A stretch of DNA of 64,000 bases from Micromonospora radicis (GTDB lineage: Bacteria; Actinomycetota; Actinomycetes; Mycobacteriales; Micromonosporaceae): assembly GCF_003583405.1 (NCBI RefSeq), contig NZ_QXEC01000003.1, positions 124,001 through 188,000 on the forward strand. Reading direction: 5' to 3'. Both the position numbers and the translations under genes were made by a program. Under the pieces are notes generated by a model. It did no database searches and was not told where the DNA came from. It saw only the letters and a program-made list of their open reading frames with translations. Below are positions 54,890 through 63,659 of this stretch, piece by piece; within the stretch, counting starts at the first letter, position 1, and each line of letters begins with the position of its first letter.

Positions 54890-55930
54890 CTACCGGACGG
54901 GCTTGCGGGCGAGGAACAGTCCGTTGCCCGGTGCGCTGCGCACCGCGTGGAACTCCACGTCGACCAGCCCGGCGTCGGTGAACCAGTCGCGTACCTCGTC
55001 GAGCGGGTACGTCTGCTGGCCGACGCTGTTGAACATGCTCAGCGCCATCATGGCGCCGAAGCTGCGTCCGATCGGGCCCAGTTCGGGTGCGGGGAACTGA
55101 TCGAGGAGCACCAGCAGGCCGCCGGGCCGCAGGGCGGCGGCGGTACGGGCGACCAGTTCCCGGTTCTGGCGGTGGCTCTTGGAGTGGATGACGTTGAACA
55201 GCAGCGCCATGGAGGTGCTGCCCAGGTCGTCGGTGAAGAAGTCGCCGGCCCGGAAGTCGATCCGGTCGGCCATGTCGTTCTCGGCGATGGCCCGGTCGGC
55301 GAGCCGCTGCATCTCCGGGATCTCGAAGATGGTCGCGCGCAGCCGGGGATGCCGGCTGCAGATCGCGATGCTGTAGAGGCCGTAGCCACCACCGAGATCC
55401 AGCAGGTGCCCCGCCGGGTCCGGCACCGGAATCCGCTCCAGCACCTCGTCGATGTTCATGTTGGTGAGGGCCACCATGCCGTCCTGGAACACCCGCCACT
55501 CCCTGGCCAGCCAGCGCGGCGTACGCGGCTGCTCCGGCTCGAACGGAAGGGTCAGGTCGCCGCGCAGCCGGCTCTCGAGGTTCGCCCAGTCGGTGAAGAC
55601 GATCTTCTCGAAGTACGGGATACCCATGCTGATCATCGGTAGTAGTTCCCGGGTGGTGTCGGTGGCCGCGTACCGGTCACCGGCCCGGGCGACGTAGCCC
55701 AGGCAGTCGAGACAGTCGAGCAGGAACGCGGTGCCGCGGGGATCGAGGTCCGTCCGGCCGGCCACCTGCTCGGCGGTCAACTCCTCGTCGGCGAGCGCCG
55801 CCAGCACACCGGTGCGGAAGGCCAGGACGACGGCCCGGAAACCCCAGGCCGAGAGCATGTCGAACATGAAGGCGGGCACCGCGTTCTCGGCACCGGTCAG
55901 GGGCCGCTCGCCGGGGACGGTGATGGGCAT
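54890..55930 (-). CDS. SAM-dependent O-methyltransferase
   Basis: A 346-aa methyltransferase of the plant-COMT-like fold: N-terminal winged-helix dimerisation domain (MLSAWGFRAVVLAFRTGVLAALA), then HLLDLGGGYGLYSIAICSRHP, the acidic loop FRAGDFFTDDLG and LRPGGLLVLLDQFP. Substrate unknown. CAGGAGA precedes ATG 55930. Confidence 0.9.
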   Translation of the reverse strand: MPITVPGERPLTGAENAVPAFMFDMLSAWGFRAVVLAFRTGVLAALADEELTAEQVAGRTDLDPRGTAFLLDCLDCLGYVARAGDRYAATDTTRELLPMISMGIPYFEKIVFTDWANLESRLRGDLTLPFEPEQPRTPRWLAREWRVFQDGMVALTNMNIDEVLERIPVPDPAGHLLDLGGGYGLYSIAICSRHPRLRATIFEIPEMQRLADRAIAENDMADRIDFRAGDFFTDDLGSTSMALLFNVIHSKSHRQNRELVARTAAALRPGGLLVLLDQFPAPELGPIGRSFGAMMALSMFNSVGQQTYPLDEVRDWFTDAGLVDVEFHAVRSAPGNGLFLARKPVR

Positions 55931-55980
55931 GGTGGTCTCCTGTCGATGAGGCATCCCCGCTCGGCGACGGCGGATGCGGG

Positions 55981-57861
55981 TCAGTACGGGGCTGGCTGTT
56001 GGTGGACGGACGGGACGTCGTCGGGCCGCAACTCGCGCGGCCCGGCGAGCAGCCGCCAGTCCTTGCCGTCGAGGACCACCTCCTGGCACACCGGTCGGCC
56101 GGCGGGCGGCTGCCAGCGCAGTTGGACGCGGCGCGCGGTCGGCGCGTGGTTGACCAACAGCACCTCGTGCGGGTCGCCGGCCCGCCCGGGCAGGATCTCC
56201 ACGTCCGGGTCGGCGCAGTCGACCTCGGGCGCCAGCCCCGCCAGCGCGGCGACCCGCCGGTACAGGACCTCCCAGGCGGCGGCGGTGAGCCGACCGGGCA
56301 CGTCGAGCTGGCGCTCGAACGGGGCCGCGCAGAACACCACCTGCCCGGTGCCGACCGCGTTGCGCACCAGGGCCGGGGTGCCGTCGGGGTAGCGGCCGAG
56401 CACCTGCCCGGTGGTCACCGAAAGCACCGACGGCCGGACTCCGGCACCGGCCCAGTCGATCGCCCACCGGTCGGCGTCCCACTCGACGTACTCGCGTCCG
56501 GCGGTGAGCAGGGTGTAGTCGACCGGTTCGGCACCGGCCAGGTCGGACCCCGGAAACCCGTGCAGGTGGTCGGCCATCGAGTAGTACACGGTCGCGCCGT
56601 GGCGGGCCGCGCCGGCCAGCCGGTCCAGGTCGGTCAGGGTGACGTGACCGACCGACGGGCAGACCACCAGCCGGTAGCCGGTCGGGTCACCGGCGACGAT
56701 GTCGACGTCCAGGTGTGCCCGTTTGAGCAGGAGGTAGGCGTAGAAGGTGGCCACCGTGCCGACCCCGGTGTCCAGGTACGACCCGCCGTCGACGCGGGCC
56801 CGTTCCGGTAGGTAGAGCGCGACCGGAGCCCGGCCCGGCCCGGGTCGCAGCCGGGGAGCCGCCCGCAGCGCCCCGCGTAGCCCGGCCATCGCCGGCCGGG
56901 GTGTCCCGTCGAGCCGGTGCAGACCCACGAAACGCTCACCCGGTCGCTGCTGGTAGGGCTCCGCGGTGGAGGCGATGTCCTGCCAGCACCAGGCCAGTAC
57001 GCCGGCAGCGCCGTTGCCCAGGGCGGAGGCCGTGGCGGCGCGCAGGTAGGCCGCGGTGGTGGCCTCGTCGGTGCCGTAGCTGGTCAGCTCGTCGACGAGC
57101 GGCACCCCGAACGCCCGCGCGTAGCGGACCAGGAACGGCACCAGGCTGGTCGCCTTGTAGCAGCTGGTCGACTCGATCGACACCGGCGCCCAGGTGGGGA
57201 AGCCGTGCAGCGCGATCAGGTCCAGCCCGGTGGCGTTGTCCGGACCGAACGGCGCGGCGCCGAGCACGCCGGAGGCGTCGTTGGCCTGTGTCACCAGCAG
57301 CCCGGGAAGCTCCGCGCGTAGCGTCTCGGCCAGCCCGGTCTGCCAGGCGGCGACGGCCTCCCGGGGCAGCCGGGCGGCACCGGGGTCGACGTTGGCGATC
57401 TCGTCACCGAGATCCACGGCCAGCACGTTGCCGGCCCCGCGTAACGCGAGGGCCACCCGCCGGGCGTAGGCCCGCTGCCGCTCCAGCAGTTGCGCGTCGT
57501 CGAAGAAGCCACGGCCCGACCGCCAGGACAGCTCCAGGCGCTGTCCGTTCATCCAGATCGTCAGCAGCGAGAGCACGCAGGCCAGCCCCGCTTCGGCGGC
57601 CAGGTCGACGGCGGTACGCAGCCGGTCGAACACGACCGGGTCGTGCCGGCCGGGCGCCGGTTCGAAGTCCCGCCAGAACAGGAAGAGCCGTACGGTGTTC
57701 AGTCCCGCGTCGGCCATCGCCCGGAAGTCGCGGCGCAGGGCCGACGGATCCCAGTCCGTCCAGATCCGGCAGCCGGCCGCCGACGGGTGGTAGTCGACCC
57801 CGGCGACGGGGAACGGTGTGCCGTCGCGCCACAGCTCACCGTCGCGGATCTCGAAGCTCAT
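55981..57861 (-). CDS. Glycoside hydrolase, clan A type, cytosolic
   Basis: A 626-aa glycosidase. Residues about 1-360 form a TIM barrel of GH-A style (MADAGLNTVRLFLFWRDFEPAPGRHDPVVFDRL, DLGDEIANVD as acid/base region, VPLVDELTSYG as nucleophile region); the rest resembles the beta-galactosidase trimerisation and C-terminal domains (FYAYLLLKRAHLDVDIV, CPSVGHVTLTDLDRL). There is no signal peptide, so it works inside the cell, unusual for polysaccharide use. Start ATG 57861 overlaps the epimerase stop by 4 nt. It may trim a glycosylated intermediate or remove a protecting sugar. Confidence 0.8.
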   Translation of the reverse strand: MSFEIRDGELWRDGTPFPVAGVDYHPSAAGCRIWTDWDPSALRRDFRAMADAGLNTVRLFLFWRDFEPAPGRHDPVVFDRLRTAVDLAAEAGLACVLSLLTIWMNGQRLELSWRSGRGFFDDAQLLERQRAYARRVALALRGAGNVLAVDLGDEIANVDPGAARLPREAVAAWQTGLAETLRAELPGLLVTQANDASGVLGAAPFGPDNATGLDLIALHGFPTWAPVSIESTSCYKATSLVPFLVRYARAFGVPLVDELTSYGTDEATTAAYLRAATASALGNGAAGVLAWCWQDIASTAEPYQQRPGERFVGLHRLDGTPRPAMAGLRGALRAAPRLRPGPGRAPVALYLPERARVDGGSYLDTGVGTVATFYAYLLLKRAHLDVDIVAGDPTGYRLVVCPSVGHVTLTDLDRLAGAARHGATVYYSMADHLHGFPGSDLAGAEPVDYTLLTAGREYVEWDADRWAIDWAGAGVRPSVLSVTTGQVLGRYPDGTPALVRNAVGTGQVVFCAAPFERQLDVPGRLTAAAWEVLYRRVAALAGLAPEVDCADPDVEILPGRAGDPHEVLLVNHAPTARRVQLRWQPPAGRPVCQEVVLDGKDWRLLAGPRELRPDDVPSVHQQPAPY

Positions 57862-58865
57862 GGGTGGTCCCGCACGAGCGCCGGCGCGGCGGGGGTCGGG
57901 TCGGCGGTGAGGGCGGCCGCGTACCAGTCGAAGGTCTGCCGCAGCCCTCGGTCCAGGTTGACCCGAGGTGCGTACCCGAGGGTGCGCCGCAGCCGGCCGA
58001 GGTCGGGTAGCCGCCGGTCCGGGGAGCCGGGCGGGGGGTCGAAGACCTCGAAGGTGGGGGTGTAGCCGGCCAGCCGGGTGACCCGCTCGGCCAGCTCCCG
58101 GATCACGATCTCCTCGGTGTCGTTGCCGATGTTGGCCACGACCGGTTCGGAGCCGGGCAGCCGGGTCAGGCCGATGGTCGCGTCGACGGCGTCGTCGATG
58201 TGGCAGAAGGCGCGGGTCTGGGTCGCCCCGTAGATGGCGAAGGGATCCTGGCGGGCCAGGGCCCGGGCCACGAAGTGGGGTATCACGTGGTCGTGCCCCA
58301 TCCGGGGACCGTAGATGTTGTGGTAGCGGCCGATCCGTACCGGAAACAGGTCGGCGCACTGGCGCAGCAGCGTCTCGGCGACGATCTTGCTGAGCCCGTA
58401 GGAGGCCCGGGGCAGCGACGGGTCGGGCAGTACGAAGGGCACGTCCTCCGGCACCGGGAACGGCGCCAGGCCGAGGCGGGCGGCGCCGTCGGCGACCTCG
58501 CTGGTGGAGCTGAGGTAGACCCGCCCGGGTGGGCGACGCCGGCACCAGTCGATCAGGTTCAGCACGGCCCGCAGGTTCACGTTGAGTGCCAGCGACGGGT
58601 TCTCGCTGTTCTGCCGTACCCCGACGACCGCGGCCAGGTGGTAGACCTCGTCGAAGTCGTCGATCAGCAGGTCCGCGGGGATCGGGGTGGTCAGGTCGTG
58701 CCGGACCAGGCGGGCGTCGGCGCGGACCTGGTCGAGGTCCCGGTCGGCCCGGCCCCGGGACAGGTCGTCGAGCAGGGTCACGTCCGCTCCGTCGCGCAGC
58801 AGACGGCGGGCGAGGTGCAGGCCGACGAAACCGGCTCCGCCGGTGATCAGGATCCGGTCAGCCAC
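57858..58865 (-). CDS. NAD-dependent sugar epimerase/dehydratase
   Basis: A 335-aa extended SDR. TGGAGFVGLHLARRLL, the SST region YLSSTSEVADG and the catalytic YGLSK are present, and IGRYHNIYGPRMG is typical of the UDP-glucuronate decarboxylase/4-epimerase group. With the adjacent dehydrogenase it could turn UDP-glucuronate into a pentose. Start GTG 58865 overlaps the dehydrogenase stop by 8 nt. Confidence 0.88.
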   Translation of the reverse strand: MADRILITGGAGFVGLHLARRLLRDGADVTLLDDLSRGRADRDLDQVRADARLVRHDLTTPIPADLLIDDFDEVYHLAAVVGVRQNSENPSLALNVNLRAVLNLIDWCRRRPPGRVYLSSTSEVADGAARLGLAPFPVPEDVPFVLPDPSLPRASYGLSKIVAETLLRQCADLFPVRIGRYHNIYGPRMGHDHVIPHFVARALARQDPFAIYGATQTRAFCHIDDAVDATIGLTRLPGSEPVVANIGNDTEEIVIRELAERVTRLAGYTPTFEVFDPPPGSPDRRLPDLGRLRRTLGYAPRVNLDRGLRQTFDWYAAALTADPTPAAPALVRDHP

Positions 58866-60201
58866 GGCCCAGCCCCCGGTAGTCCACCTCGGCCACCCCG
58901 GACAGCGACGACGCCAGGTCGCCCCAGACGTCGACCACCAGCGCGGGACGGTTCATGGTGCGACGCAGCAGCGCGGCGTCGATCTCGGCGCGGTAGCGCG
59001 GGTGGTCCACCAGGAGCACCAGGGCGTCCGCGCCGGCCAGACCGTCGGCCAGGGACGTCGGGACGTACCCGAGCCCGGCGGTGACGGTGTCGGAGACCAG
59101 GTAGTCGTGGCCGGCCAGCAGCCGGACCCGCTCGCGCAGGCCGTCCGCGACGACCGTGGCGGCCGAACCCCGCACGTCGTCGGTCTCCGGCCGGCCCTTG
59201 TAGGCCATCCCGCAGACCAGGACCTTCGCGTCGGCCGGCACCCGGCCGGTGGCGGCCAGGGCCTTGAGCACCCGTTCGGTCACCAGGTGTGGCACCTGCT
59301 CGTTGACGGCGCGGGCGGCAGCCACCAGCGGCGGATGGTATCCCGCGGTTCCGGCCGAGTACATCAGCAGGTACGGATCCTTGGTCAGGCAGCTGCCACC
59401 GACGAAACCGGGCCGGGCCAGATCGGGCCGGGGATAGTTCAGGTTCGCGGCGGCGATGACCTCGGTGGCGTCCACGCCGACCGCCTCGGCGATCATCGCC
59501 AGCTCGTTGCCGAAGCCGTACAGCAGGTCGGTGTGGGCGTTGCAGGCCAGCTTGACCAGCTCGGCCGTCTCCAGGTCGGCGGTGCCGACCTGTTCGGGGG
59601 TGAGCCGGGCGAACAGCCGCCGGGCACGGTCGGTGGAGCGGTCGTCCAGACCGCCGACGACCTGCGGAAGGCTGGCCAGTTCGGCCAGCGCGCGGCCCTG
59701 GATGGTGCGTTCGGGGCAGAAGGCGAGCAGCGGCTCGTCGACCCGGGCGCGCAGCAGCGGCAGCAGGACGCGCCGGGTCGTCCCGACCGGGACGGTGCTG
59801 CGTACCACGACGAGGGTGTCCGCGGTGGTGGCGGCGGCGGCGGTCTCGGCGGCGGCGGTGAAGTGGCGCAGATCCGGCCGGCCGGTGCCGGTGTCGAGCG
59901 GGGTGCCGACGCAGATGACGATCGCGGACGGCGTGACGCCGGCCAGCGTGTCGGTGACGGTCAGCCGGTCCGCCGGCAGGCTGCGCAGCAGTTCGTCGAC
60001 ACCGGGCTCGAACAGTGCCGGTGTTCCGGCCCGCAACGCCGCCCGGGTCTTCGGGTCGGCCTCCACGCCGACGACGGACACGCCCGCCCGGGCCAGGCTC
60101 ACCGCCAGGGTCAGGCCGACGTACCCGAGGCCGATGACGGCGACCGGGCCGTCCGGCCCGTCGGCGGGAGTCCATGGTCGTGGAAACGTGGGGTGGGTCA
60201 T
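58858..60201 (-). CDS. UDP-glucose/nucleotide-sugar 6-dehydrogenase
   Basis: A 447-aa NAD-dependent enzyme oxidising C6 of an NDP-hexose to a uronate. VAVIGLGYVGLTLAVSL, VRSTVPVGTTRR, AELVKLACNAHTDLLYGFGNELA and the catalytic cysteine in GFVGGSCLTKDPYLL are in place. It begins 2 bp after the ligase stop and overlaps the epimerase. Confidence 0.93.
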   Translation of the reverse strand: MTHPTFPRPWTPADGPDGPVAVIGLGYVGLTLAVSLARAGVSVVGVEADPKTRAALRAGTPALFEPGVDELLRSLPADRLTVTDTLAGVTPSAIVICVGTPLDTGTGRPDLRHFTAAAETAAAATTADTLVVVRSTVPVGTTRRVLLPLLRARVDEPLLAFCPERTIQGRALAELASLPQVVGGLDDRSTDRARRLFARLTPEQVGTADLETAELVKLACNAHTDLLYGFGNELAMIAEAVGVDATEVIAAANLNYPRPDLARPGFVGGSCLTKDPYLLMYSAGTAGYHPPLVAAARAVNEQVPHLVTERVLKALAATGRVPADAKVLVCGMAYKGRPETDDVRGSAATVVADGLRERVRLLAGHDYLVSDTVTAGLGYVPTSLADGLAGADALVLLVDHPRYRAEIDAALLRRTMNRPALVVDVWGDLASSLSGVAEVDYRGLGRG

Positions 60202-60202
60202 C

Positions 60203-61690
60203 TCAAACCTCGCTTCCGATCGGTACGGCGGTCACGGCCGCGATGACGGCCTGCCGGTCGACCTTGCCCATCGCGGTCCGGGGCAGCCGGTCCAACCGAT
60301 GGAGTTCGTGCGGCACCTCGTACGGGGCCAGACCACGCGCCCGGCAGTGTTCGGCGAGGTCCGCCCGGTCGGTGCCGGGTCCGAGCACCACCGCCGCGTG
60401 CACCCGCTGCTCGCCGTCGGCGTCGGTCAGGCCGAAGACGAAGGCCTCCCGCACCTCGGGGTGCTCGCCGAGGATCCGCGCCACCCGGGTCGGGTTGACC
60501 TTGCGGCCGCCGACGTTGACGAAGGTGTCCTTGCGGCCGAGCAGGTGCAGCCGGCCATCGGCGTCGAGGCGGGCCAGGTCACCGGTGTCGTAGAACCCGT
60601 CCGGTGCGCACACCGGACCGGACCCGCCGAGATAGCCGTGGAACAGCGTCGGCGTGTACACCGACAGCTGGCCGGCGCCGGTCGGGTCGTCCGGCTCCGC
60701 GCGGGTCAGCCGCAGCCGTACCCCGGGCGCCGGTACGCCGACCGACGGGTCGGGCAGCTCGCCGTCGAGGTCCGGCTGGTAGCTGATCAGGCCGGTTTCG
60801 GTGCTGCCGTAGAACTGGCGCACCGGTACACCGAGCACCGCGCACGCCCGGACGCCGAGGTCGGCGGGGAGTGGTCCGCCCGACGACACCGCGGCCCGCA
60901 GCCGGGCCGGCGTGGGGCGGCGGTGCATGACCGGGGTGAGCAGCCGGTACACCTGCGGGGTGCCGAACAGCACGGTCGCCTCGGCGGCGAGCGTGTCGGC
61001 GAGCCGACCCGGCTGGAACCGCTGCGTGGTACGCAGTTCGGCGCCGGAGACGATCACCGCGGTGAGCGCGCCGACCAGGCCGAACGAGTGCGCCAACGGC
61101 ACCGCGGCGACGACCACGTCGGCCGGGGTCAGGTCGAGGATCTGGCGGTAGGTGTGCCCGCCCTGCCACACGTTGGCCAGCGAATGACGAACGATCTTGG
61201 GTTCGCCGGCCGAACCGGAGGTCAGCTGGAGCACCTCGCCGAGGCGGCCGGCCCGGGGTGCGCCGGCCTGGTCGGGCTGGGCCCGGCAGCGCTCGTAGCT
61301 GAGGAAGGCGATCCCCGCGGGCTGGGTGCCGGCGGCGCGGGCCGGGCCGACCACGGTCCGTACGCCCGGGTTGCGGCTGGGCGCGAGCAGGTCGGTCAGG
61401 TGGGAGTTGACCTCCTCGACCGGCAGTACGTCCACACCGGCGGCGGTCAGCCCGATCAGGGTCGCCGCGCTGGCCGGGGTGTTGTCCACGATCAGCAGCA
61501 CCGGGGCGGTCGGCTCCAGCGTCGCGGCGAAGCTCAGCACGGCGTACGCGGCCTCGTGCAGCTGCGCCCAGGTGGCCAGGTGGCCGCCGCCCGTCGTCGC
61601 GGTCCGCAGGGCCACCGCGGCGGGACGCTCGTCGCGGCGTCGGCGCAGCTCGGTCAGCAGCTCGCCGGGGGCCGCGCCGGTGCCGTCAAT
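60203..61690 (-). CDS. AMP-forming acyl/aminoacyl ligase with apparent ATT start
   Basis: A 495-aa adenylating enzyme. LQLTSGSAGEPKIVRHS (phosphate loop), VRQFYGSTETGLISY, FYDTGDLARLDADGRLHLLGRKDTFVNVGG and the C-terminal lysine in TAMGKVDRQ are intact. It should activate an acid and load the carrier protein encoded just upstream. No ATG, GTG or TTG fits: the frame has ATT at 61690-61688, 7-8 nt after GGAGG and sharing one base with the carrier's TGA. A downstream CTG is the alternative. Substrate not readable. Confidence 0.88.
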   Translation of the reverse strand: MDGTGAAPGELLTELRRRRDERPAAVALRTATTGGGHLATWAQLHEAAYAVLSFAATLEPTAPVLLIVDNTPASAATLIGLTAAGVDVLPVEEVNSHLTDLLAPSRNPGVRTVVGPARAAGTQPAGIAFLSYERCRAQPDQAGAPRAGRLGEVLQLTSGSAGEPKIVRHSLANVWQGGHTYRQILDLTPADVVVAAVPLAHSFGLVGALTAVIVSGAELRTTQRFQPGRLADTLAAEATVLFGTPQVYRLLTPVMHRRPTPARLRAAVSSGGPLPADLGVRACAVLGVPVRQFYGSTETGLISYQPDLDGELPDPSVGVPAPGVRLRLTRAEPDDPTGAGQLSVYTPTLFHGYLGGSGPVCAPDGFYDTGDLARLDADGRLHLLGRKDTFVNVGGRKVNPTRVARILGEHPEVREAFVFGLTDADGEQRVHAAVVLGPGTDRADLAEHCRARGLAPYEVPHELHRLDRLPRTAMGKVDRQAVIAAVTAVPIGSEV

Positions 61691-61988
61691 GACGCTGCCC
61701 TCCGCCGACGGCCCCCGGCACGGTCGCGTGGGCGACGCACACCGCCGCCAGCCCGGCCGGGGTCGCGTCCTCGAAGATGGTCTCCAGCAGGGTGGATCGC
61801 AGCGCCTCGGCGGCCTCCGGCCCGGCCGGTCGGCAGACGTCGACGAGCCGTTGCAGCACGTCGACGGCGCGGACCGAGTCGCCGCCACAGTCGAAGAAGT
61901 CCTCGTCGGGGGCGAGCGGGCCGCGCAGCAGCGCCTCGCCCATCAGCGCACCAATCGTGGCGCTGACATCGGGTTGTCCGTTGCGCAT
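61686..61988 (-). CDS. Peptidyl/acyl carrier protein 2
   Basis: A 100-aa carrier protein with Ser38 in FFDCGGDSVRAVDVL, the form found in peptidyl carriers. GGGGACGAC precedes ATG 61988. First gene of the operon and coupled to the ligase, which is its likely loading enzyme; the PLP decarboxylase encoded divergently is the likely next enzyme. Confidence 0.88.
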   Translation of the reverse strand: MRNGQPDVSATIGALMGEALLRGPLAPDEDFFDCGGDSVRAVDVLQRLVDVCRPAGPEAAEALRSTLLETIFEDATPAGLAAVCVAHATVPGAVGGGQRH

Positions 61989-62290
61989 GTCGTCCCCGAT
62001 CAGTTCGTGGTGGTGGGTGCACTCGGCGCCGGTGGCCGGGCGGGCGCGCCTCGACGCCGTATGCGTGCCCGGCCGCCCCGGGCGCCGTGCCACCAAGGTT
62101 CACCCGCGCCGGGCCTGGGCAGAAGACGCGACTGAGCGCGCCACTGCCCTGCGCGAACGGGTATGGCGCAGGGCGTCGACCGGTGTTCCGGTAGCTGCCC
62201 GCCCTGACCGTCCGAGCGCCCGTTGGCGGCTTGTCCTGAGCGGTACAGCGCCAAGAATGGCCAGGGACGGCAGAACCGGGAGGCGGTGGC
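61989..62290. promoter_or_regulatory. Divergent promoter region with a 9-bp inverted repeat
   Basis: The 302 bp between the carrier-protein and decarboxylase genes contain no gene. Arms 62146-62154 and 62166-62174 are perfectly complementary with an 11-nt spacer, an operator-like or hairpin element that could serve both directions. Confidence 0.45.
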
Positions 62291-63583
62291 ATGGCAGACG
62301 ACGTCGGCGTGCAGGGAGTGCGGTACGAGGAACTCGCGGCGCGGTACGGCACCCCGCTGTACGTGTACGACTCGGCGGTGCTGGGTGCCCAGTTCAGCCG
62401 GCTGCGGGCGGCGCTGGACCCCCGACTGGACTTCTTCTTCTCCCTGAAGGCAAACCCCAATGTGGCGATCTGTGCCCGGCTCGCCGGCCTCGGCGCGCAC
62501 GCCGAGGTCTCGTCCCTCACCGAGCTGCTCACCGCCCGCCGGGCCGGGGTACGCCCGGAGAACATCATCTTCCTCGGCCCGGGTAAGAGCGCCGAGGAGT
62601 TGCAGGCCTGCCTGGCCCAGCGGATCCACGCGATCGTCTGCGAGTCCCTGGGTGAGCTGCGGCTCATCGACAGTCTGGCCCGGGCGGCGGGCACGATCGC
62701 TCCGGTGGTGCTACGGGTCAATCCGAACTTCAGCGTCAAGGGTTCGGGCCTGACGATGGGCGGGCGGCCCCGGCAGTTCGGCATCGACGAGGACGAGCTG
62801 ATGCGGCAGAGCGGGCTGAGCAGCCGCTATCCCGGTGTCCGGCTGATGGGCGTGCACGTCTACATGGGAACCCGCATCCTCGACCCGGGGGTGGTCGCGG
62901 ACAACAGCCGGCGCATCTTCGAGCTGGCCGAGCGGCTCTCCGCGCGGCTCGACTTCCCGCTGGAACTGGTCGACGTCGGCGGCGGTCTGGGGGTCGCGTA
63001 CTTCGACAACGAACAGGACCTCGACGTCGACACCCTCGCCGGGCTGCTCAACCCGGTGCTCGGCGAGTTCCGGGCCCGGCACCCCGGTACCCGGTTGGTG
63101 ATGGAACTGGGGCGTTACCTGACCGCACCGAGCGGCATCTACGTGGTCCGGGTCCGCTATCTCAAGAGTTCGCTCGGTCAACGGTTCGCGGTCACCGACG
63201 GCGGCACCCACCACCACATGGCGGCGGTCGGCATCGGCTCCTACGTCAAGCGCAACTTCCCGATCCGGTTGCTGGGCGCGGCCACCGGAGCGGCGGAGCC
63301 GTGGCAGGTGACCGGGCCGCTGTGCACGCCCAACGACACGCTCGGCAAGAACGTCATGCTTCCGCCGCTGCGTACCGGCGATCTGCTCGGTGTGCTCCGG
63401 TCCGGAGCGTACGGGCCGACCGCCTCGCCGGTGCAGTTCCTCAGCCACGGCTACCCCGCGGAGGTGCTGGTCCACGATGGACGGCCCTTCCTGGTGCGGG
63501 AGCGCGACCGTCCCGAGGACATGATGCGCCGCCAGCACCTGCCGGGCGCGCTGCGGGCCCGACCGGCCGTGCCGGTGCGCTGA
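62291..63583 (+). CDS. Fold-type III PLP decarboxylase (BtrK/VinO-like)
   Basis: A 430-aa decarboxylase of the diaminopimelate/ornithine type. PLP lysine Lys53 in FFFSLKANPN, the glycine-rich phosphate loop DVGGGLGVAYF, and GPLCTPNDTLGKNV, SGAYGPTASP are seen. The CTPNDT motif marks the subgroup that decarboxylates aminoacyl groups on carrier proteins (BtrK on glutamyl-BtrI, VinO on methylaspartyl-VinL). With a carrier protein and ligase encoded 300 bp away on the other strand, a carrier-bound amino acid is the expected substrate. Confidence 0.88.
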   Translation: MADDVGVQGVRYEELAARYGTPLYVYDSAVLGAQFSRLRAALDPRLDFFFSLKANPNVAICARLAGLGAHAEVSSLTELLTARRAGVRPENIIFLGPGKSAEELQACLAQRIHAIVCESLGELRLIDSLARAAGTIAPVVLRVNPNFSVKGSGLTMGGRPRQFGIDEDELMRQSGLSSRYPGVRLMGVHVYMGTRILDPGVVADNSRRIFELAERLSARLDFPLELVDVGGGLGVAYFDNEQDLDVDTLAGLLNPVLGEFRARHPGTRLVMELGRYLTAPSGIYVVRVRYLKSSLGQRFAVTDGGTHHHMAAVGIGSYVKRNFPIRLLGAATGAAEPWQVTGPLCTPNDTLGKNVMLPPLRTGDLLGVLRSGAYGPTASPVQFLSHGYPAEVLVHDGRPFLVRERDRPEDMMRRQHLPGALRARPAVPVR

Positions 63584-63659
63584 CGGCGGGGTCGGCCGGT
63601 GATCGGCCTCGCCAGCGGGCGGCCGGTCACGGGCGGGCGTCGGCGGGTGACCCCCGGGG

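Noticed and set aside
55981..58545. An extended 854-codon glycosidase
   Set aside because: The extension lies opposite in frame to the epimerase gene; the ATG at 57861 in an ATGA overlap is a better start and the barrel begins there.
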